64,000 nucleotides of DNA. It comes from Elusimicrobiota bacterium (lineage in GTDB: Bacteria > Elusimicrobiota > Elusimicrobia > UBA1565 > UBA9628). The translations under genes and the position numbers were made by a program. The DNA is taken from assembly GCA_003151975.1 (NCBI GenBank), contig PLZD01000036.1, forward strand, positions 52,531 through 116,530, in the 5' to 3' direction. The notes below the pieces were generated by a model. It saw only the letters and a list, made by a program, of their open reading frames with translations, was not told where the DNA came from and did not search any database. Below, piece by piece: positions 40,590 to 48,882 of this stretch. Numbering within the stretch: the stretch's first letter is position 1; the number at the start of each line of letters is the position of its first letter.

Positions 40590-41402
40590 ATGGAGAACAT
40601 GAAGGGTTTGCGCGTGCTGATCACCGGAGGCTCGTCGGGCTTGGGCGCCGAGATCGCCCGGCAATTGTCTCGCGAAGGCTGCCGGGTCGCGATCTCCGGC
40701 CGCAGGCGCGAGAAGCTCGCCAAGACCGCCTCCGAAGTGCGCCAAGCCGGCGGCGAGTGCCTCGAGCTGCTCGGCGATGTCACGAACCTTGCGCAGGTCA
40801 AGTCGCAGTATGCCCAGCTCAAGACGCGCTGGGGCGGCCTCGATTGGGCCATTCTGAACGCGGGTGTGAGCGACTCACGCAGCGCGCGCGAGTTTTCCGC
40901 CGAGAACTACCGCTGGACCTTCGACACGAATGTCGGCGGCGTCGTCAACTGGATCGAGGCGGTCATCCCCGACATGCTCGCGCAAGAATCCGGCGCGATC
41001 GCGGCCGTCTCGAGTCTGGCCGGCTACCGCGGCCTGCCGCAGTCCGGCGCGTACTGCGCGAGCAAAGCGGCGCTTACGACCTTGCTCGAGTCGACGCGCA
41101 TCGACCTCGCGGGCACCGGCGTCGATGTCGTCACGATCTGCCCGGGCTTCGTCAAAAGCGAGATGACCGACCGCAACGAGAAAAGCCAGATGCCTTTCCT
41201 GCTCGAGACGGCCGACGGCGCCAAGCGCATGATCGACGGTATCAAAGCGCGCCGACGCGTCGTGCACTTCCCCCTGCCGCTGTCGCTCACCGTGATCTAC
41301 TTCCTGCACAACCTGCCCGATTTTTTCTACGAGTGGTTCGCCGCGCGCTTCATCAAGCGTAAAAAGAAGCCCTACGTCGACGAGAGCAAGGCGCAGAATT
41401 AG
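40590..41402 (+). CDS. short-chain dehydrogenase/reductase
   Basis: A 270-residue SDR with the NAD(P)-binding motif 'TGGSSGLGAEIA' (residues 11-22), 'GDVTN', 'LNAGVSDS', the active-site Ser in 'AVSSLAGYRG', YxxxK ('YCASKAAL') and 'CPGFVKSEM'. The Arg residues after the glycine motif ('SGRRREK') suggest NADPH. The C-terminus has a hydrophobic segment ('LSLTVIYFLHNLPDFFYEWF') that may associate with membranes, as in lipid-type SDRs. TATAAT lies six bases before the ATG, a probable leaderless promoter. Confidence 0.88.
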   Translation: MENMKGLRVLITGGSSGLGAEIARQLSREGCRVAISGRRREKLAKTASEVRQAGGECLELLGDVTNLAQVKSQYAQLKTRWGGLDWAILNAGVSDSRSAREFSAENYRWTFDTNVGGVVNWIEAVIPDMLAQESGAIAAVSSLAGYRGLPQSGAYCASKAALTTLLESTRIDLAGTGVDVVTICPGFVKSEMTDRNEKSQMPFLLETADGAKRMIDGIKARRRVVHFPLPLSLTVIYFLHNLPDFFYEWFAARFIKRKKKPYVDESKAQN

Positions 41403-41411
41403 GGGGCTTGC

Positions 41412-42341
41412 TTAAGGGCAGAGATTCGTAATCGCCGCGCGAAAATACGCACGCGCTTTCTCGACGCGCTCGGGCCGCGACCAGAAGCTCAGCTGCACGA
41501 GCAGCGCTTCCTTCGCGTTTTCAGAAAGGTCCGGCCGCGAGAGTTCGCGGCGCAGCGCCGCCTCGACGGTCGGCCGCGGCGAGAACACCGACGGACGGCC
41601 AAGGCCCGCGCCCGCGTAAAGCGCGTTGATGCTGCGTTTGAAGTAGCTTGCACCGTGTTCAAGCCGCGCCACCTTGACGGCGGCGTCGAGCTGGTCGGCG
41701 CCGAAGGCCTCGGCGTATCCCTGCTCCTTGCGCTCGATCGCGGCGCGCTTATCGGGAGGCACGCCCGCGGATTTTAGCTCGTCGATCTTGAGCTCGTCGT
41801 CGGCCGCGCGCGCGAGCTCGGGCGAAGACGGTCGCTCCTTGGCCAAGTACAGCGCCTCCTTCCAGTTGGCGAGCAGCTCGTCTTCCATGATGTTCACGAT
41901 CTTGAAGCCCAAGGCCTTGTCGAGCCGCGCGTGGAAGGACTCGTGGAGGATGTCGTTGGCGCGGATCGAGAGCAAGGCGGCCAGCGCGGCACCGCCAGGC
42001 ATGGTCTCGGCCGTCATGCCTTCGAGCTCCTCGGTGCGCGGCACGACGATGACCTCCAGGCGCGGGTCGAAGTAGGCCCGGATGAGTTCCAAGGGAGGCG
42101 TCTGCGGCCCCGCGTAGGCCGTGAACTCCTGCGCGTCGGGAAAGCGCATGTCGAGCTCGGGATGCGCGGCGTAGAAGCGCGAGATCTCCTTGGCGGCGGG
42201 ATTGCTCGCGGCCTTTGCCGTGATGAAAGAAACATAAGCCGCCTTCAGTTTCGCGTCGAGCACTGAGGGCTTGGCGGGCACGCTTTGCGCGCGCGCGGGC
42301 AGGCAGAGAAGAATTCCGAGCAGGCCGGCGGCGCTACTCAA
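41412..42341 (-). CDS. exported protein with HExxH motif
   Basis: A 309-residue product with a signal peptide ('CLPARAQ') and a helical domain containing HESFH at about residue 133 ('DILHESFHARLDKALG'). An acidic 'IMEDELLANW' follows 18 residues later, which could supply the third zinc ligand of a gluzincin-like protease. No named family was recognised. The start is a TTG, since no ATG or GTG is in frame after the upstream stop. It may be a peptidase or a structural relic of one. Confidence 0.6.
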   Translation of the reverse strand: MSSAAGLLGILLCLPARAQSVPAKPSVLDAKLKAAYVSFITAKAASNPAAKEISRFYAAHPELDMRFPDAQEFTAYAGPQTPPLELIRAYFDPRLEVIVVPRTEELEGMTAETMPGGAALAALLSIRANDILHESFHARLDKALGFKIVNIMEDELLANWKEALYLAKERPSSPELARAADDELKIDELKSAGVPPDKRAAIERKEQGYAEAFGADQLDAAVKVARLEHGASYFKRSINALYAGAGLGRPSVFSPRPTVEAALRRELSRPDLSENAKEALLVQLSFWSRPERVEKARAYFRAAITNLCP

Positions 42342-42412
42342 CGGGATGGAGCTTCACCATGCGCCAATGATAATAAATCATTCGGGCCCGAGGAAGAGGG
42401 TCCGGGTAGTTA

Positions 42413-42441
42413 TTGACCCATGCACGCGACTGGGTTATACT
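42413..42441 (+). promoter_or_regulatory. sigma-70-type promoter of ankyrin-caspase gene
   Basis: TTGACC (42413-42418), a 17-base spacer and TATACT (42436-42441) lie nine bases before the ATG at 42451. Confidence 0.7.
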
Positions 42442-42450
42442 CTGAGACAT

Positions 42451-43782
42451 ATGCGGATCCTACGACTGACGGCCATCAGTTTTGTTGTTTTTCTATCTGC
42501 CTGCGACTACAACTACAATCTTCACATCGCCGCAGACCAAGGCAATCTACAGCAAGCCAGCGATTCTCTCTCAAAGGGTGCGGACCCCAACAACATCAAC
42601 AACGGGTCGACTCCGCTGCTCCGAGCCGCCCTGAGAGGCCACACCGAGATGGCGAGGCTTTTGCTAGAGCATGGAGCTGATCCCAACCCGCACACGCCCA
42701 ACGGCATGACTAATCCGTTTGTGATCGCAGCCTGCAATGGCAACGCCGACATCGTCAAAATGATGCTGGAGAAAGGCGCCGACGCCAACGCGCTTTATAT
42801 CAATGGTGAGACCGCATTCGACTGTGCCAAACGCCTAGGCCACCTCGACGTCGCTGAAATTCTAGCTGCTGCTGGCGGTAAAAGTAAAAACCAGCTAGAC
42901 ATGGAGGCCGAGGAGCGGATAAAGAAGGCCCAGGCCGCGGCGGCGAGTGGAATAGCGCCCACCCAAGTCCATCAATCACTCAATTCCGCTGTCACAACAA
43001 GTGTCGATCACCCCTCCTACAAGTTGGCGGAGAACCCGAACAACTTCGCGCTCGTCGTCGGCATCGAAAAATATTCAAACGATCTTCCATCCGCGCAGTT
43101 CGCCGAGCACGACGCCCGCTCGGTGCGCGATCATCTGGTCGCGCTGGGCTATCCGGAACGAAACATCATGTACCTAACGGGTGAAAAGGCCAGCATGGTC
43201 GGCATCAAAAAGAATCTCGAGTCCTGGCTGCCCAATCATGTCGGCCCGGACTCGACGGTCTTTATTTATTTCTCGGGCCACGGCTCTCCCGACGCCGCAT
43301 CGGGCGAAGCTTATCTTGTTCCGTGGGACGGCGACCCGACTTACCTCAAGGACACCGCCTATTCGACCAAGCGGCTCTTCGCTCAGCTCGGCGCGCTAAA
43401 GGCCAAGCATGTGATCGTCGCGCTCGACGCGTGCTTCTCGGGCAAGGAGGGCCGCTCGGTCGTGGCGAGCGGGACGCGGCCATTGGTCACGAAGATCGAT
43501 ATGGGCTTGCCGCAGGCCGGCAACGTAGTCTCGCTCAGCGCCTCAGGCTCCGACGAGATATCTGGAACGACCGCCGACCAAGGTCACGGCCTCTTCACTT
43601 ATTTTCTCTTAAAAGGACTCAACGGCGACGCCGCGAACAAAGCCGGCAGCGTTACAGTCAATGGACTCTTCAGCTATTTGAGCCCCAAAGTCCAGGACGC
43701 GGCGCGCCAGGATAATCGCGAGCAGAAGCCTCGGATGAGCCCCGCGTCGCTTGACGCGGCCAGCGATCTAAAACTCAGATAG
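42451..43782 (+). CDS. ankyrin-repeat caspase-like lipoprotein
   Basis: A 443-residue protein. A lipoprotein signal ends at 'FLSAC' (Cys near residue 15). Ankyrin repeats follow at about 20-150 ('NLHIAADQGNLQQASDSLSKGADPN', 'TPLLRAALRGHTEMARLLLEHGADPN' in outline). A caspase-fold (peptidase C14) domain at about 195-440 has the catalytic His in 'IYFSGHGSPD' and Cys in 'VALDACFSGKEG'. It would be a surface- or periplasm-tethered protease with a protein-binding module. Base composition in the first 500 bases is somewhat less GC-rich than neighbours, which may mean transfer. It overlaps the convergent transporter gene by 8 bases. Confidence 0.85.
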   Translation: MRILRLTAISFVVFLSACDYNYNLHIAADQGNLQQASDSLSKGADPNNINNGSTPLLRAALRGHTEMARLLLEHGADPNPHTPNGMTNPFVIAACNGNADIVKMMLEKGADANALYINGETAFDCAKRLGHLDVAEILAAAGGKSKNQLDMEAEERIKKAQAAAASGIAPTQVHQSLNSAVTTSVDHPSYKLAENPNNFALVVGIEKYSNDLPSAQFAEHDARSVRDHLVALGYPERNIMYLTGEKASMVGIKKNLESWLPNHVGPDSTVFIYFSGHGSPDAASGEAYLVPWDGDPTYLKDTAYSTKRLFAQLGALKAKHVIVALDACFSGKEGRSVVASGTRPLVTKIDMGLPQAGNVVSLSASGSDEISGTTADQGHGLFTYFLLKGLNGDAANKAGSVTVNGLFSYLSPKVQDAARQDNREQKPRMSPASLDAASDLKLR

Positions 43783-45745
43783 ACGGCTTCGGCTTGAGAT
43801 ACTCAACCTGCAAGGTCGCGTGGCCGATACCGTGCTTGCCGCGCACGACGGCCTTGGCGGCGGCGAGCGCGTGCTCCAGATTCCCATTGGGCTTGATGTA
43901 GAGGATGGCGGTGAGCGCCTTCTCGCTCGAGTTCAGCGACCAGACATGCAGGTCGTAGACGCTGGCGACTCCGGGCACGGCGAGCAAGTCGTTCTCGAGC
44001 TCGTCGATCTTGATTCCCGGCGGCACGGCGTCGATCAAAACATTCCACGAGCGCTTGGCCAAATCCCAAGTCGTGTGCAGGATTAACGCCACAATCAAAA
44101 AGCTGATGATCGGATCGGCGATAAACCAGTGGAAGAAATAAATCAGCGCGCCGGCCGTGATGATGCCGACAGAACCGACGGCGTCGGTGGCGGCGTGCAG
44201 GAAGGCGCCTTTGATGCTCAGATTGTCGTCTTGATACCGGCGCAGCAAGACCGTCGAGATGGCATTAGAAAGTAACCCCGAGGCCGCCAGCGCCATCGTG
44301 ATGAGGCCCGGCACCGCGACCGGCGCCCACAATCGCGGAATGGCCTCGCTCAAAGTATAAAGCGCCATTCCGGCGATCGCGACCGCGCTCAGCAATCCCG
44401 TCAGCGATTCCATCTTGAGATAGCCGTAAGTTTTGTGCGAGTTCGGCGGACGGCGCGACATCCACAAAGCAAACAACGCGCCGACATTGATGCCGAGATC
44501 GGCCATGAGATGCATGGAGTCGGCCTTGAGCGACAGGCTTCCGATCATAAGCCCGCCGATGAACTCGATGGCGGTGAAGATCGCGCTCACGGCGATCACG
44601 CGCTTCAAGGCGGCGGCATAAAGGGGCTGCTTGCTCGACCCGAATTCCGACGCCGACGGATGATAAGGCGCGACGGTCTGGCCCGCGGCCTGCTGGAGCG
44701 CGATGGCGTCGCGAATGGCGACCTCGGTCGCCGAGATGATGTCGGGCGTCGTCGCGAGCCGCCGGATGTCGACCAGAGTCGCCAAGGCCTTGAGGCTGTG
44801 CGCGCGGGACAAGGCGTGGATCGCGGTCAGGCGCACGTCCTGGTTTATGTCGACGGCGGCCTGGCGGCCGAGCGCGTCGACGAGTTCGGGGTCGCTGGAG
44901 AAGCGCGCGTACCAGCCCAAGGCCCGCGCGCTCGCCGCGCGCCGGCCGCTCAAGGGGTGCAGGTGCAGCTCGCGCAGAAGGACCGGCAGCCATCTTTGGC
45001 TCGTCTTTTCGAGAGCTTCCCGCGCGGCCTCGCGGACGGCCGAGTCCTTGTCGTGCGCGGCGGTTTCGCCGAGCGCCTCGATCGTCTCGCGGCCCTGGAG
45101 CTCGCCGAGCTTGCGCGCCGCTTCGATGCGCCGCCACAAGGGCTCGAACGGGTCCAGCAGGATGTCGGCGTGCTTTTGCACGGACAGCTTGCGCGCGGCC
45201 GAGTTCCACAGCGGGGAGATCCCCGTCACGCGGCCGATGATGCCCAGCGCCGAGGGGCCGGTCTTGATCTCCTGGAACATCTTGGCGGCGTCGAAGACCT
45301 GCTCGTCGGAGGCGCCCGGCTTGTCCAAGGCCTTGTCGAGCGTTTGCTCCGCGCCGCGCAAAGTCCCGAGCAGATCTTTTTTCTCTTCGGGCTGGGCCGG
45401 CTGCGCGTCGGGAATCTGCGGCGCGTCGGCGTTCGGACCGACGGCTTGCGCCTCCACACCTTCGGGCTGAACTTGCGGCTGAACGGCACCCGGCACGACG
45501 AGCTCGGCCCCGGGCACGATCGCTTGAAATCCGACTTCCCCAGTCCCGATCTGAGTCGGCAAGACGGGAAGGCCGGCGCCCAAGTTCTTGATAAGATCGG
45601 TCGCGGCGCCCGGCGCGGGCGTCACCGCGGGAATGACCGGCGGCACGCGCGCGGGGCCGTCGGAATTCTCGACGGCGGCCAGCGCCCGAGTGCAATCGGG
45701 ACCGACCGACATCAATACGATGACCGCAGCGAGCAGAACGCGCAT
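43775..45745 (-). CDS. HEAT-repeat domain fused to CDF-family cation efflux transporter
   Basis: A 656-residue fusion. A signal-like N-terminus ('CTRALAAVE') is followed by a Pro/Gln-rich stretch and HEAT-like repeats at about 170-350 ('RRIEAARKLGEL', 'AVREAAREALEK', 'DVRLTAIHALSRAHS'). A cation diffusion facilitator with six helices follows ('SLKADSMHLMADLG', 'HAATDAVGSVGII'; Asp/His metal-site residues) and its C-terminal cytosolic domain ('VYDLHVWSL'). CDF proteins export Zn, Co, Fe or Mn in exchange for protons. The exported or folded-on HEAT part is unusual for CDFs and may be a regulatory or partner-binding arm. Topology of the fusion is uncertain. Confidence 0.82.
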   Translation of the reverse strand: MRVLLAAVIVLMSVGPDCTRALAAVENSDGPARVPPVIPAVTPAPGAATDLIKNLGAGLPVLPTQIGTGEVGFQAIVPGAELVVPGAVQPQVQPEGVEAQAVGPNADAPQIPDAQPAQPEEKKDLLGTLRGAEQTLDKALDKPGASDEQVFDAAKMFQEIKTGPSALGIIGRVTGISPLWNSAARKLSVQKHADILLDPFEPLWRRIEAARKLGELQGRETIEALGETAAHDKDSAVREAAREALEKTSQRWLPVLLRELHLHPLSGRRAASARALGWYARFSSDPELVDALGRQAAVDINQDVRLTAIHALSRAHSLKALATLVDIRRLATTPDIISATEVAIRDAIALQQAAGQTVAPYHPSASEFGSSKQPLYAAALKRVIAVSAIFTAIEFIGGLMIGSLSLKADSMHLMADLGINVGALFALWMSRRPPNSHKTYGYLKMESLTGLLSAVAIAGMALYTLSEAIPRLWAPVAVPGLITMALAASGLLSNAISTVLLRRYQDDNLSIKGAFLHAATDAVGSVGIITAGALIYFFHWFIADPIISFLIVALILHTTWDLAKRSWNVLIDAVPPGIKIDELENDLLAVPGVASVYDLHVWSLNSSEKALTAILYIKPNGNLEHALAAAKAVVRGKHGIGHATLQVEYLKPKPSI

Positions 45746-45849
45746 AGTCCAAGTTTAGCGCTTGAGGGCGGAACGCGGCTGGGACTTAAGGGAGCCGCGC
45801 GTCCGGCTTTGGACCTAGCCCCGATTGGGTCCGATTGCTACAATCCCGC

Positions 45850-46884
45850 ATGGCGTCAAAGCGAAGGGACCTCGCGGCGTGGGCCGGGCCGCTGATTTTC
45901 ACCGTCATTCTGTTTGCCGCGGCCGAGATCGTCTTGCGCCTCGCCGGATTCCAATACGCGCTGACGCCCATCGGCCTGCGCTACGCGACCACGATCGCCG
46001 GCATCGGAGGAGTCAATCGCGGGTTTCACGTCACCTACGCGCTCGACCCCGTCTTGCTCTGGAAGCCGGTCTACACACAGGGGAGCACCAACTCCGACGG
46101 TTTCATCGGCCCGGAATGGAAAAAGGATAAATCCCCGGGAACCAAACGCGTCGTGGTCATGGGTGATTCGTGCACGATCGCGGGCGATCCGACGTACCCG
46201 GAGATTCTGGGCAAAAAACTTCCCGGGAATATCGAGGTGCTCAACGCGGGAGTCGGCTCCTGGTCGTCGTACCAAGGGCTTCAGCTGCTGCGCACGCGCC
46301 TCTTGGCCTTCAAGCCCGACGCCGTGACGATCTACTTCGGTTGGAACGACCACTGGCTGGCGTGGTCGGCGCCAGACAAAGACCTGTCGCGCGTGATCTC
46401 CAATCAATGGCGCGTGCGCAACGCGGCCAACTCAAGCCGCGTCCTGCAGGCGCTCATGAAGCTCATCGTGTGGGCGCGCGGCGGACCCCGTTTCGGGCCC
46501 GCGACGCCTTACCGCGTCGCGATCGACGACTACGAGTCCAACTTGCGCGAGATGGTCCGGCTCATCCAATCCATCGGCGCCAAGGCCGTGCTCGTCACGG
46601 CGCCGACCGTCCTGACGCCGGACCACCCGGTGACGCGCCAGCTCTGCGAGGACACCCACAACTTCTTCGACCCCAAGCAAATACGCTCGACGCACGCGGC
46701 GTACAACGAGCGCGTTCGCCGCGTCGCTAATGATACAGGCGCGACTCTGGTCGATCTGGAAAAAGACTTCGCGACGACGCCCGACCCGCGCGTGTACTTT
46801 ACCGACGGCATCCATCTGACCGCGGCCGGGCACGAGCGCGCGGCGGCGGCCTTGCGGCGCGCTCTGGCTCGCCTCGGTTTTTAG
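45850..46884 (+). CDS. membrane-anchored SGNH/GDSL hydrolase
   Basis: A 344-residue protein with an N-terminal membrane helix ('GPLIFTVILFAAAEIVLRL') and an SGNH domain: nucleophile Ser in 'VVVMGDSCT', 'NAGVGSWSS', Asn in 'IYFGWNDHW', and the Asp/His pair in 'FTDGIHLTAAGH'. Such enzymes are esterases or O-acyl hydrolases acting on polysaccharides or lipids outside the cytoplasm. TACAAT lies five bases before the ATG, so its mRNA has almost no leader. Confidence 0.82.
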   Translation: MASKRRDLAAWAGPLIFTVILFAAAEIVLRLAGFQYALTPIGLRYATTIAGIGGVNRGFHVTYALDPVLLWKPVYTQGSTNSDGFIGPEWKKDKSPGTKRVVVMGDSCTIAGDPTYPEILGKKLPGNIEVLNAGVGSWSSYQGLQLLRTRLLAFKPDAVTIYFGWNDHWLAWSAPDKDLSRVISNQWRVRNAANSSRVLQALMKLIVWARGGPRFGPATPYRVAIDDYESNLREMVRLIQSIGAKAVLVTAPTVLTPDHPVTRQLCEDTHNFFDPKQIRSTHAAYNERVRRVANDTGATLVDLEKDFATTPDPRVYFTDGIHLTAAGHERAAAALRRALARLGF

Positions 46885-46900
46885 TAGAATAGCCTTCCTC

Positions 46901-48274
46901 ATGCGCCCCCCCTTGCTCATCAAGAACGCGCTGCGCGTGGCCCTCATGGACGACGCGCGCACCGAGCTCAAGGACGCCGACATCCTGATCAAAGGGCGCG
47001 TCATCGTCGCCGTGGGACGCGCGCTCGAGGAGCCCGGCGCGCAGGTGCTCGACGCGCGCGGCTGCGTGGTCATCCCGGGCATGATCAACACGCACCATCA
47101 TCTCTGCCAGACGCTCACGCGCAACATCCCCGCGGTCCAGGACGCCAAGCTCTTCGACTGGCTCGTTTATCTTTACACGATCTGGCGTCACCTGACGCCC
47201 GAGGCGGCCGGCGTCGGCGCCGAGGTCGGCTTGTCCGAGCTTTTGCTGACCGGCTGCACGACGGCCGCCGACCACACGTATCTTTATCCGGCCGGGACCT
47301 CCGAGCTCATCGACCATCAGATCGAGGCGGCGCGCAAGCTCGGCATTCGCTTTCATCCGACGCGCGGCTCGATGTCGGTGGGCTCCTCCAATGGCGGCCT
47401 GCCGCCCGACGACTGCACGCAGGCCGAGGAGGCCATACTCAAGGACGGCGAGCGCTTGGTCAAGGCTTTTCATAACTCCGAACAATATTCGATGTGCCGC
47501 GTGGGACTGGCGCCGTGCGCGCCGTTCTCGGTGAGCCCCGAGCTTATGAAGGAAGTCGCCCAGCAGGCCAAGAGCTGGGGCGTGCGCCTGCACACGCACC
47601 TGGCCGAGACGCTCGACGAGGATGAGTACTGTCTCAAGCGCTACAAGATGCGCCCGCTCGATTTCATCGCGTCGGTGGGCTGGCTCGAGGGCAACGCGTG
47701 GTTTGCGCACATGGTCTGCCTCAAGCCCGAGGAAGTCCGCCGCCTCTCGGCGACGCGCACGGGTGTCGCGCACTGCCCGTCGTCGAACTTGCGCCTGGGC
47801 TCAGGCATCGCCCCCGTGCGCGAATATCTGGATGCCGGCGTGCCCGTGGGCCTCGGCGTCGACGGCTCGGCCTCCAACGACTCGGGCGACATGCTCGGCG
47901 AGGCGAGGCAGGCGATGCTCGTGCACCGCGTGCGCACCGGCGTCAAATCCATGCCCGCGCGCGACGCGCTTTGGATGGCCACGAGAGGAGGAGCGGCGGT
48001 GCTAGGCCGCGACGACATCGGCCGCATCGCGCCCGGCAAGGCCGCCGACTTGGCGATCTGGGACCTCAACAAGGTCGACTACGCCGGCGCGCAGTCCGAC
48101 CCCGTCGCCGCGCTTTTGTTCTGCGGCACGGGCCATCGCACGAAGTGGACGATCGTCAACGGTCATATCGTCGTCGAAAACGAAAAGCTCGTCAACGCCG
48201 ACGAGCGCGAGATCGCCGAGCGCGCCAACAAGGCCGCGGCAATGCTTCTACAAAAAGCCGGAGTGAAAGCGTGA
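46901..48274 (+). CDS. 8-oxoguanine deaminase-type amidohydrolase
   Basis: A 457-residue amidohydrolase. The metal site is shown by 'NTHHHLCQ', 'LHTHLAE', 'MVCLKPEE' nearby and 'GVDGSASND'. The stretch 'LCQTLTRNIPAVQDAKLFDWLVYLYTIW' (in outline, residues 68-96) is characteristic of 8-oxoguanine deaminases, which convert 8-oxoguanine to urate. It opens a run of purine-catabolism genes, giving urate directly. A GTGA overlap couples it to the next gene. A guanine or other aminohydrolase activity is the alternative. Confidence 0.85.
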   Translation: MRPPLLIKNALRVALMDDARTELKDADILIKGRVIVAVGRALEEPGAQVLDARGCVVIPGMINTHHHLCQTLTRNIPAVQDAKLFDWLVYLYTIWRHLTPEAAGVGAEVGLSELLLTGCTTAADHTYLYPAGTSELIDHQIEAARKLGIRFHPTRGSMSVGSSNGGLPPDDCTQAEEAILKDGERLVKAFHNSEQYSMCRVGLAPCAPFSVSPELMKEVAQQAKSWGVRLHTHLAETLDEDEYCLKRYKMRPLDFIASVGWLEGNAWFAHMVCLKPEEVRRLSATRTGVAHCPSSNLRLGSGIAPVREYLDAGVPVGLGVDGSASNDSGDMLGEARQAMLVHRVRTGVKSMPARDALWMATRGGAAVLGRDDIGRIAPGKAADLAIWDLNKVDYAGAQSDPVAALLFCGTGHRTKWTIVNGHIVVENEKLVNADEREIAERANKAAAMLLQKAGVKA

Positions 48275-48882
48275 GCCAGCCGAGCCAGGTCTATCTCCTC
48301 GCCGCGGGCCAAGGCAAACGCGCGGGCGGACCCAAGGCGTGGCTGCAAGTCGACGGCGAGCCGCTGCTCAAGAAGCAGATTGATTTTTTGCTGGGCCTCT
48401 TCGACCCCGAGCGCCTCACGGTCTCGATTCAGGAAGACTGGCTCGCGAAGTGCCGCATGATCAACGAGCGCGTGAAGTGGGTCGCCGTCGATCCCGAGGC
48501 GGCACCCCTGGCCTCCCTGCAGGCTTTGATTAAGGCCAGCCCCATGGTGCGCTGGTCGTTCGTCTATCACGTCGATCATCCGGTCTTCGAGCAGGCCGTC
48601 TTCCAGATGCTGCTGCGCGAGACGGCCAACGCCAAAGCCTCGGCGTTCGTGCCGGTCAGCGATGCAAAGCGCGGCCATCCGTTGCTGGTCTCCCATGGCC
48701 TAGGCCCTAAAATACTCGAGCTCGACCCCGCTAAGGATCGCCTCGACGCTTTCATGCGGACGCAGACGGTCTCAGAGGTCCTGGTCCCCTTTCCCTGCGT
48801 GCTCGAAAACTGGAACGACGGGGCTCCCGCTCCCCCTTCGGGGACTGCGGCCGGCAACGCGGACGGGGATTCCTGCCTGTGA
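48271..48882 (+). CDS. MocA-like nucleotidyltransferase
   Basis: A 203-residue protein with the nucleotide-binding N-terminus 'LLAAGQGKRAGGPKAWLQVDGEPLL' (outline) of MobA/MocA proteins. It likely attaches CMP to molybdopterin to make the cytosine dinucleotide cofactor used by xanthine dehydrogenase-type enzymes. The GTG start overlaps the preceding stop and its own stop overlaps allB. The C-terminal 40 residues are less conserved. A related nucleotide transferase role is possible. Confidence 0.78.
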   Translation: MSQPSQVYLLAAGQGKRAGGPKAWLQVDGEPLLKKQIDFLLGLFDPERLTVSIQEDWLAKCRMINERVKWVAVDPEAAPLASLQALIKASPMVRWSFVYHVDHPVFEQAVFQMLLRETANAKASAFVPVSDAKRGHPLLVSHGLGPKILELDPAKDRLDAFMRTQTVSEVLVPFPCVLENWNDGAPAPPSGTAAGNADGDSCL

